This document shows positions 6,984 to 11,668 of a stretch of DNA of 12,656 nucleotides, piece after piece. A program made the position numbers and the translations under genes. Under the pieces are notes generated by a model. That model was not told the origin of the DNA and did no database searches. It saw only the letters and a program-made list of their open reading frames with translations. Position 1 is the stretch's first letter. The number at the start of each line of letters is the position of its first letter. Source of the DNA: Candidatus Peribacteraceae bacterium (GTDB lineage Bacteria; Patescibacteriota; Gracilibacteria; Peribacterales; Peribacteraceae); assembly GCA_013140485.1 (NCBI GenBank), contig JABFSS010000037.1, positions 1 to 12,656 on the forward strand, given 5' to 3'.

Positions 6984-7036
6984 CCCCCTCGGAGCCTGTC
7001 CTGAGTTTAACCGAAGGGTGCCGCACGGAGAGGGGG
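6971..7036 (+). repeat. Palindromic intergenic repeat, unit 1
   Basis: A C-rich arm (CCTCACCCCCTAACCCCCTC) and GGAGAGGGGG at 7027-7036 flank an inner core, GAGCCTGTCCTGAG at 6992-7005 plus CGAAGGGT at 7012-7019. CCCCCTC (6984-6990) pairs with GAGGGGG (7030-7036). The core matches unit 2 at 12 of 14 bases. It ends the TPR gene and precedes the pyk promoter. A typical C-rich/G-rich hairpin repeat appears to have been split by the GAGCCTGT unit. Confidence 0.6.
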
Positions 7037-7039
7037 AAT

Positions 7040-7067
7040 TTGTTTTCACTTACAGGAAGCGTAATCT
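7040..7067 (+). promoter_or_regulatory. Promoter of pyk
   Basis: TTGTTT (7040-7045) and TAATCT (7062-7067) are 16 bases apart. The -10 ends seven bases before the ATG at 7075 and four before an in-frame GTG at 7072, so the transcript would be leaderless or nearly so. Confidence 0.55.
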
Positions 7068-7074
7068 TTACGTG

Positions 7075-8499
7075 ATGCGAAGACTCACCAAGATCATCTG
7101 TACGCTCGGGCCGACGGCGGGAACACCGCGGCTAATCGAAGCGCTCGCAAAAGGCGGAATGAGCGTCGCGAGAATCAATCTCTCGCACGGCACCTGGGAG
7201 GAGCACCGCAAGACCATCCGCATCGTGAAAGCTTTGAACAAGACGCTCGCAAGCCGCGGGAAGCTCCCATCGGGCATCGGCATCTTGCTCGATACGCAAG
7301 GAGCCGAAGTACGGACGGGAAAGATGGCAGTTCCCCTCAAGATTCGCCGCGGAGAGCTGGTCGTCTTCTCGCACAAACCGGTCAAGAATGAGCGCAAGCA
7401 AGTGGTGATCGTCGACCACGACAAGTTTGCACAGGACGTCCGTGAAGCGGAGCGGGTTCTTGTCGATAATGGCAAAATGTCTCTGGAGTTGGTGTCCGTG
7501 CGAAAGGACGGTTCCGTCGTCCTGAAGGCAATCGAACAAGGCGTCATCGGATCTCGCAAGCACATCAACCTTCCCGGAGCGAATCTCGACATGCCGTCCA
7601 TCACGAAGAACGACTGGATCAGCATCAAAAACGCGGCCGATGAAGGAGTGGATTTTCTTGGGCTGTCGTTCGTCCGGAAGGCGGAGGAAGTCGAAGAGGT
7701 GCGCCGATACCTTACGAAGCGCGGCAAACACATCACCCTGGTCGCGAAAATCGAAACGCGCCAGGCTATGGAATGCTTGCCGGAGATCATCGACGCGTCC
7801 GACGCCGTGATGGTCGCCCGGGGCGACCTGGGGTCCGAAATTCCGTTTGAGAAGATGCCCGTTGCTCAGGACGACATCGTCCGTCTCTCTCGAAAGGCGG
7901 GCAAACCGGTCATCGTCGCGACTCACATGCTCGAAAGTATGATCCAGAACCCTCTCCCGACGCGGGCCGAGGTGACCGACATCGCACACGCAGCGACGTG
8001 CTACACCGACCTCACCATGCTCTCGGCAGAGACGGCCAACGGTGCGCACCCTCTCAAGGCCCTGGATGCCATGGATCGGGTTCTGCGCGAAACGGAAGCG
8101 CATCTGGCGAAATCGTCCCGCATGCTCACGGCCGAGATTCGCACCGAACGCGACGCCCAGGCTGAAGCCGCCGTAACCCAGGCTATTTCGGCCGGCGCCG
8201 CCGCCATCGCCGTCATGACCAGAACGGGCCAGACTGCCCGAGAGATCGCTCGCTTCCGGGCGCACCTACCCGTCATCGCATTTACGCCCGATGCGAGTGT
8301 ACAGCGTGCGCTGGCGCTCTCTTTTGGCGTCTTCCCACTCGTGACGCCGTTCAAGAACGATCCGGAGACCACGGTCGTCGCAGGGATCGCACTGGCCCGA
8401 AAAGCCGGCCTGCTCAAGAAGGGCGACCGGTTCATTCTGGTCACCGATGCCAGGACACATGAAGACAACGTCAGTACCATTCAGGAAAGGAAAGTCTGA
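7075..8499 (+). CDS. pyk: Pyruvate kinase
   Basis: Converts phosphoenolpyruvate and ADP to pyruvate and ATP, the last step of glycolysis; cytoplasmic. The 474-residue length is normal and the domain order complete. The A domain starts with TKIICTLGP and has RINLSHG. The B domain cap covers about residues 83-165, ending LPGANLDMPSITKND. Next come DFLGLSFVRK, the active-site strand LVAKIETRQA, VARGDLGSEIPFEK, then ATHMLESMIQNPLPTRAEVTDI and MLSAETANG. The C domain is about 340-474. Differences from the commonest form are LDTQGAEVR (usually LDTKGPEIR), H for Q in ATHMLESM, and A for G in MLSAETA; the first two also occur in other PK subgroups. Glu78 corresponds to the residue linked to potassium dependence in rabbit muscle PK. 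Chosen start: MRRLTKI. Confidence 0.96.
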   Translation: MRRLTKIICTLGPTAGTPRLIEALAKGGMSVARINLSHGTWEEHRKTIRIVKALNKTLASRGKLPSGIGILLDTQGAEVRTGKMAVPLKIRRGELVVFSHKPVKNERKQVVIVDHDKFAQDVREAERVLVDNGKMSLELVSVRKDGSVVLKAIEQGVIGSRKHINLPGANLDMPSITKNDWISIKNAADEGVDFLGLSFVRKAEEVEEVRRYLTKRGKHITLVAKIETRQAMECLPEIIDASDAVMVARGDLGSEIPFEKMPVAQDDIVRLSRKAGKPVIVATHMLESMIQNPLPTRAEVTDIAHAATCYTDLTMLSAETANGAHPLKALDAMDRVLRETEAHLAKSSRMLTAEIRTERDAQAEAAVTQAISAGAAAIAVMTRTGQTAREIARFRAHLPVIAFTPDASVQRALALSFGVFPLVTPFKNDPETTVVAGIALARKAGLLKKGDRFILVTDARTHEDNVSTIQERKV

Positions 8500-8503
8500 T
8501 AGA

Positions 8504-8518
8504 CTTCGCGGAGCGAAG
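8504..8518. terminator. Short hairpin between convergent pyk and ftsL
   Basis: CTTCGC-GGA-GCGAAG is a perfect 6-bp stem with a 3-base loop, in the 21-base gap between the two convergent stop codons. The T-tract is poor on both sides (GGATTATT on plus), so it is at best a weak two-way terminator or roadblock. Confidence 0.5.
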
Positions 8519-8520
8519 GA

Positions 8521-8877
8521 TTATTCCCGTATAAACGCCACCGCGGGATCCTGTTGTATATATTTCAGTTTTTGCACCGGAATCATCGCTTGAATAAGCG
8601 GGTCTTGGCGTAAATGCTCCAGCGCCTGCGACTCTGCGATTTGCATGTTCAGCACTTCTTGCTCCAGCAGAAGAAGCGACCGCTGATTCTCCAGCTTGCG
8701 CAGGTTGTAGCCCTTGGTCGCATTGGCGTTCTCATGGAACAGAATGAGCAACGCCAGCCCCAAAATCAGCGTGCCGATGCACACCATCAAGAGAGCGGTA
8801 CTTTGGGTGACCAGCCGCCCGAGCGAGGCTCGGCGGGGCATGTCGGATGCGGTGTTGAGGAACGAAAGTGTGAACAT
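8521..8877 (-). CDS. ftsL: FtsL-like cell division protein
   Basis: A small bitopic division protein. The 118 residues comprise a short cytoplasmic N-terminus with basic residues (MPRRASLGR), one membrane helix at about 25-47 (STALLMVCIGTLILGLALLI), and an extracytoplasmic coiled coil at about 55-92 (LRKLENQRSLLLLEQEVLNM). The end, MIPVQKLKYI, recalls the conserved C-terminal segment of FtsL. In model bacteria FtsL forms a complex with FtsB/DivIC and FtsQ and activates FtsWI at the septum. Position supports the call: it directly follows rsmH on the same strand, as in the dcw cluster. FtsL is poorly conserved in sequence, so the assignment rests on topology plus context. ATG at 8877 or 8841 could be the start; neither has a Shine-Dalgarno site. 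Confidence 0.75.
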   Translation of the reverse strand: MFTLSFLNTASDMPRRASLGRLVTQSTALLMVCIGTLILGLALLILFHENANATKGYNLRKLENQRSLLLLEQEVLNMQIAESQALEHLRQDPLIQAMIPVQKLKYIQQDPAVAFIRE

Positions 8878-8887
8878 AGAAGTGCAA

Positions 8888-8961
8888 GATGGTTCGCTAC
8901 GCTCACCACAGGCTCAGCGAGTGAAGGACCATCCGTTCAGGCAGCAAGTGTGCCCGAACGG
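8888..8961 (-). repeat. Palindromic repeat, unit 2, with two hairpins between rsmH and ftsL
   Basis: Hairpin A (8888-8933): GATGG/CCATC, then TTCGCT/AGTGAA and CGCT/AGCG, separated by small bulges, loop 8904-8915. The minus strand reads GAGCCTGTGGTGAG (8902-8915), matching unit 1 at 12 of 14 bases, and TGAGCGTAGCGA, an exact 12-mer of unit 3. Hairpin B (8933-8961): CCGTTC-A-GGCA pairs with TGCC-C-GAACGG, one mismatch, 7-base loop. Confidence 0.7.
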
Positions 8962-8971
8962 AGGAGAGAGT

Positions 8972-9916
8972 TCAATCAAAGGACAAACGCTTAATGGCGC
9001 GAAACTTGGCGCTACGGGACCTGGGATTGAGTGACGTTTCACCGGCGGAAGCCACGACGGCTTTGCGGGTGAGGAGATCCCAGGGGGCTGGCGTCGCCAC
9101 CTGACCGGTTCGCTCATCAAGCACGGGAGTCGAAAGCGAGCGGAAATGCTGCTTCACCATCCGGTCTTCGAGCGAGTGGTAACTGATGATGCCGCAGCGG
9201 CCGCCGGGTTTCAGGATTGCGGGAAGAGCATCAAGGAGCGATCTCAACGCACCGAGTTCGTCGTTGACCGCGATGCGGAGTGCCTGAAAGACTTGTGGTA
9301 GCACTTTCGGGGCCCGGTACGTGAAGACCTTTTCGACGCACTGCACGACGTCGTCGGTTTTCCAGTCATTCAGATGACGAGCCTCAGTATGAAAATGTAT
9401 ATGCAACCCTTTCGCGAGCTGATAACTGCGCTGAATCTCTCCAAATTCCCGAAGAACTTTCGTGATCTCCTCGACCGAAGACGAGAGAATGAACTCCGCC
9501 GCAGATTGTCCTGAAGACCGGTCATACCGAAGATCGAGGGGGCCTGAAGCGCGATACGTGAATCCCCTCTCGGGATCGTCGACGTGCGGTGAGCTAAGTC
9601 CCAAGTCGGCAAAGACGATGTCGATGGGCAGACCGGGGATGGACGAGGCATTCCGGAAGTTCATGCGATGCAATTGAATTTGACTCTCAAACGAGTGCAG
9701 ATGCTTTTTCGCAGCCACCAGGTTCGTGTGATCGGCATCGAGACCGATGAGCTGTCCGCCGGGAGAGACCGCGTTCAAAAAAAGTCCGGCATGGCCACCG
9801 AGTCCCAGCGTGCAATCGAGAACACTCTCTCCGGGCGCAGGCGCCAGGATCGTCAGAACCTCATTTGCAAGGACCGGCACATGCCCATTCGACGGGTTCA
9901 GGGCAAGCTTCTGCAT
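8972..9916 (-). CDS. rsmH: 16S rRNA (cytosine(1402)-N(4))-methyltransferase
   Basis: RsmH (MraW) N4-methylates C1402 in the 16S rRNA decoding centre using S-adenosylmethionine. The 314 residues match the family throughout. They include HVPVL at 12-16, the SAM loop LDCTLGLGGHA at 33-43, GLDAD at 58-62, and FADLGLSSPHVDDPERGF. Further on are GPLDLRYD, VFQALRIAVNDEL, GISYHSLEDRMVKQHFR, and the C-terminal NPRSRSAKFRAIKR. It is normally the second gene of the mraZ-rsmH-ftsL division cluster; here no mraZ lies upstream and ftsL follows after a repeat. The ATG at 9916 is chosen over TTG at 9922 because TAGAAT ends six bases before that ATG. Confidence 0.97.
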   Translation of the reverse strand: MQKLALNPSNGHVPVLANEVLTILAPAPGESVLDCTLGLGGHAGLFLNAVSPGGQLIGLDADHTNLVAAKKHLHSFESQIQLHRMNFRNASSIPGLPIDIVFADLGLSSPHVDDPERGFTYRASGPLDLRYDRSSGQSAAEFILSSSVEEITKVLREFGEIQRSYQLAKGLHIHFHTEARHLNDWKTDDVVQCVEKVFTYRAPKVLPQVFQALRIAVNDELGALRSLLDALPAILKPGGRCGIISYHSLEDRMVKQHFRSLSTPVLDERTGQVATPAPWDLLTRKAVVASAGETSLNPRSRSAKFRAIKRLSFD

Positions 9917-9922
9917 TCGCAA

Positions 9923-9950
9923 ATTCTATGCAGATTCGCGGTATCAGCAA
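9923..9950 (-). promoter_or_regulatory. Promoter of rsmH, leaderless geometry
   Basis: Minus strand: TTGCTG, 16 bases, then TAGAAT (9928-9923), ending six bases before the rsmH ATG. Both boxes are fair sigma-70 matches and no Shine-Dalgarno site is present. Confidence 0.6.
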
Positions 9951-10008
9951 TCGATTGGCCTTGCGGGATAGTGAGAGTTTTTCATTGTATACAAAATATA
10001 TTCAATGC

Positions 10009-10068
10009 GCCAATTTCTGTTGACATAGAAATGCCAATTTATGCCTTATTTAAGCCTCTATTTGGCAT
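10009..10068. promoter_or_regulatory. GCCAA/TTGGC repeat array, possible operator region
   Basis: GCCAATTT occurs twice, 24 bases apart (10009-10016 and 10033-10040). Its inverted form, as TTTGGCAT, is at 10061-10068, so ATGCCAA (10031-10037) and TTGGCAT (10062-10068) form an inverted repeat. The stretch is much more AT-rich than its surroundings. It lies between divergent rsmH and the L,D-transpeptidase gene. A regulator-binding role is inference. Confidence 0.35.
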
Positions 10069-10085
10069 ATTGACTAAATCAATAT
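10067..10085. promoter_or_regulatory. Perfect 7-bp inverted repeat over the -35 of the L,D-transpeptidase gene
   Basis: ATATTGA (10067-10073), five bases, TCAATAT (10079-10085). It covers the TTGACT -35 box, the usual place for a repressor operator. Confidence 0.4.
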
Positions 10086-10097
10086 ATATAATAAAAT
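10070..10097 (+). promoter_or_regulatory. Promoter of the L,D-transpeptidase gene
   Basis: TTGACT (10070-10075), 16 bases, TAAAAT (10092-10097). The -10 ends eight bases before the TTG start at 10106, so transcription should start at about the start codon. TATAAT at 10087-10092 overlaps but is badly spaced from the -35. Confidence 0.6.
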
Positions 10098-10105
10098 GAT
10101 ACACT

Positions 10106-10675
10106 TTGATCAGGAAACTCCTCCCCTACATCGGCCTCGTCCTGCTCTCCACGCTCCCGTCCGTCGCCCTGGGAGCAGAAAGCGCTATGACCCCTTCGTG
10201 GGAACCGCAAACGGGAGACGTCTTCGTCGTCGACGTCGGCGTAAACACAGGATATCTGGTCCATGCGGACGGTCGCACGCTGTCGTTCCCGGTCGCGACG
10301 GGACGCAAAGAGTACGTGTCGTACATCGGGCGGTACTACAAAGCCGAGACGCCGGTACGCACATGGACCGCCGAGCAGTTCCAAATCAAAGGCGATCGCC
10401 GAACGTTCGGCGTCTCCGGGCGCTTCATCCGCCTCTTCCGCAACGGCGAAAACTCGCCGTACGGCATCCACAGTTATTACAAAGTCGGCGAGTGGATGGA
10501 GGAAGATCAGCGCTACTTCTCGATGGGCTGCATCGTCGTCACCGAAAACATCATGGATATCATGGAAAAGACATTCGCCGTCAACGACCAGAAAATGATC
10601 GTCATTACGACCAACGACGCGCAGGCGGCTTTGCAGAAGCTAACGGCTTCGGCTGCAAGCGGAATCAAGAGCTGA
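10106..10675 (+). CDS. Secreted L,D-transpeptidase (YkuD-like) catalytic domain protein
   Basis: The 189-residue protein has an N-terminal signal peptide: RK, then the hydrophobic run LLPYIGLVLLSTLP, with likely cleavage after SVALGA. A YkuD-like domain follows. In the family a Cys nucleophile forms 3-3 peptidoglycan cross-links or attaches proteins to peptidoglycan. The active-site layout is present: His122 in YGIHSYY, 16 residues, then SMGC with Cys142, fitting H-x14-17-[ST]HGC. The His before Gly is Met here, and the usual Arg after the CI is Val (GCIVV), so the site is divergent. The start must be TTG at 10106: in frame the only upstream codons after a TGA are TAC and ACT, and the next ATG (codon 28) would remove the signal peptide. 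The ATG at 10096 is in another frame. Confidence 0.82.
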   Translation: MIRKLLPYIGLVLLSTLPSVALGAESAMTPSWEPQTGDVFVVDVGVNTGYLVHADGRTLSFPVATGRKEYVSYIGRYYKAETPVRTWTAEQFQIKGDRRTFGVSGRFIRLFRNGENSPYGIHSYYKVGEWMEEDQRYFSMGCIVVTENIMDIMEKTFAVNDQKMIVITTNDAQAALQKLTASAASGIKS

Positions 10676-10704
10676 AATACGCTGGCGGCGGCTCTGCAAA
10701 CACA

Positions 10705-10710
10705 TATACT
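10705..10710 (+). promoter_or_regulatory. -10 element of tRNA-Ser
   Basis: TATACT ends 11 bases before the tRNA 5' end, between the L,D-transpeptidase stop and the tRNA. No good -35 was seen, so co-transcription with the upstream gene is also possible. Confidence 0.4.
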
Positions 10711-10721
10711 TGAATCACCGC

Positions 10722-10815
10722 GGAGAGGTGCCTGAGTGGTCGAAAGGGCCGCACTGCTAATGCGGTATACGGTGTTAAAACCGTATCGAGGGTTCAAATC
10801 CCTCCCTCTCCGCCA
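10722..10815 (+). tRNA. tRNA-Ser(GCU), CCA encoded
   Basis: 94 bases with the long variable arm of class II tRNAs. The acceptor GGAGAGG pairs with CCTCTCC, then G and CCA. The anticodon arm is CCGCA-CTGCTAA-TGCGG with anticodon GCT, reading AGC/AGU. The variable arm has TACGGT-GTTAAA-ACCGTA, and the T arm is GAGGG-TTCAAAT-CCCTC. The stop of the convergent nuclease gene lies two bases past the CCA. Confidence 0.97.
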
Positions 10816-10817
10816 CT

Positions 10818-11576
10818 TCACTCAACACCAGACGCCGCTTTTCGATACGCACACCACTCACAATTTTCCGGTCCGGAAGGCACAGCATCCCTACAAAGGC
10901 AGGTATGGGCTTCTTGGAGCGCTTCGTCCACCCAAGAATCGTCTCCCGTGTACGAGATGATCTGCATGGAGAATTCGAGCTTCTTGCCGAAATGCTCATT
11001 ATCGCTGTTCCCGTTCACATAGACGAAATAACCAAGATCGGACACCGGGAGACCGTTCCCGCGGAGGAGCCACTGGTAGATCTCCATCTGTCTTTTATAG
11101 GCCTGTTTCCAGGGATCATCGAGACTGATTTCCTTCTGCGTGCTGGTCGCTTTGTAATCGACGACGTGAAGTTTTCCTCCCGGCGATTCCCATACGTCAT
11201 CCACAGCGCCGAAGAAGAGGAAGTTCGTCGCCTGATGCAGAACTTGGACGCCGTGAAAGTTCGTCCGCCATTGATCGAGATCTTTGTGCTGGTACGGCAC
11301 GGCGTCGACGCCGAATTCATTCATGAGCGCATGCGGCTCGCTCCGCGCGCGGTGATAGTCGAACTCTCTCTTCATGAGCGCGTCGACCGCTACGTTGAGC
11401 GTGAACGGCGGTCCCGGCGGCTGTCCGATGCCGCAACGACGGTCGAGGTAAAAACAGCGCGGGCACTGGAGGAAGAGTTCGAGCTTGGTGCGGCTGAACT
11501 TGAAGGGCTCTTTAGACGCAGGGTCGTAGAGATTGCGGGTACGCACGCCGGTTGGTGAAGCTGCGGATTTGGGCAT
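10818..11576 (-). CDS. PD-(D/E)XK nuclease superfamily protein, Cas4/RecB-like
   Basis: The 252-residue product has the Cas4/RecB nuclease arrangement. N-terminal FSRTKLELFLQCPRCFYLD carries Cys38 and Cys41 (Cys48 follows). The metal site is GAVDDVWE (Asp126/127), then VVDYKAT (Asp140 and Lys142, the D-x-K core), then QMEIYQWLL (Gln163, Tyr167, the RecB QxxxY motif). The C-terminus has Cys226, Cys228 and ENCEWCAYR (Cys239, Cys242). In Cas4 and AddB, an N-terminal Cys and three C-terminal Cys hold a 4Fe-4S cluster; the final Cys of the usual CxxC-x5-C is missing here, so 226 or 228 may substitute, or the cluster may be altered. No helicase domain, cas gene or CRISPR is in the window, so it is a free-standing DNA repair or processing candidate. 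The start has no Shine-Dalgarno site. Confidence 0.82.
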   Translation of the reverse strand: MPKSAASPTGVRTRNLYDPASKEPFKFSRTKLELFLQCPRCFYLDRRCGIGQPPGPPFTLNVAVDALMKREFDYHRARSEPHALMNEFGVDAVPYQHKDLDQWRTNFHGVQVLHQATNFLFFGAVDDVWESPGGKLHVVDYKATSTQKEISLDDPWKQAYKRQMEIYQWLLRGNGLPVSDLGYFVYVNGNSDNEHFGKKLEFSMQIISYTGDDSWVDEALQEAHTCLCRDAVPSGPENCEWCAYRKAASGVE

Positions 11577-11621
11577 TGTTTCATCAGCCTAACAGACTAG
11601 ATGGAGGGTCGCCTGCGGTGC

Positions 11622-11668
11622 TGTCATCCCGAGTAGCTCAGCGCGAAGCGCTGAGCGTAGCGAGGGAC
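11622..11668 (-). repeat. Palindromic repeat, unit 3, at the end of the desaturase gene
   Basis: TGTCATCCCGAG (11622-11633), a perfect hairpin CTCAGCGC-GAA-GCGCTGAG (11637-11655), then CGTAGCGAGGGAC. TCCC/GGGA forms the outer pair. TGAGCGTAGCGA at 11652-11663 is identical to a 12-mer in unit 2. The last desaturase codons and its TGA lie inside it; as a hairpin it may also act as that gene's terminator. Confidence 0.7.

Noticed and set aside
6850..7074. N-terminal extension of pyk back to 6850
   Set aside because: It overlaps the TPR gene in another frame and crosses the repeat; conserved PK sequence begins at MRRLTKI, directly after a promoter.
7132..8265. A 377-codon minus-strand frame inside pyruvate kinase
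   Set aside because: Antisense shadow in a GC-rich gene; Arg/His/Asp-rich translation with no motif, while the plus strand encodes a complete PK.
10096..10713. 205-codon plus-strand frame starting with ATG at 10096
   Set aside because: It is out of frame with the L,D-transpeptidase, is Arg/His/Pro-rich without motifs, and runs past the gene. The frame starting at TTG 10106 has a signal peptide and catalytic residues.
10905..11558. 217-codon plus-strand frame opposite the nuclease gene
   Set aside because: Antisense shadow; only the minus frame shows PD-(D/E)XK and Cys motifs.
10818..11576. Possible CRISPR adaptation module because of the Cas4-like nuclease
   Set aside because: No cas1, cas2 or repeat-spacer array is visible on either strand; stand-alone nucleases of this type are common.
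6971..11668. Insertion sequences or prophage remnants as the source of the repeats
   Set aside because: No transposase, integrase or long terminal inverted repeats with target duplications were seen; the units are short palindromes only.
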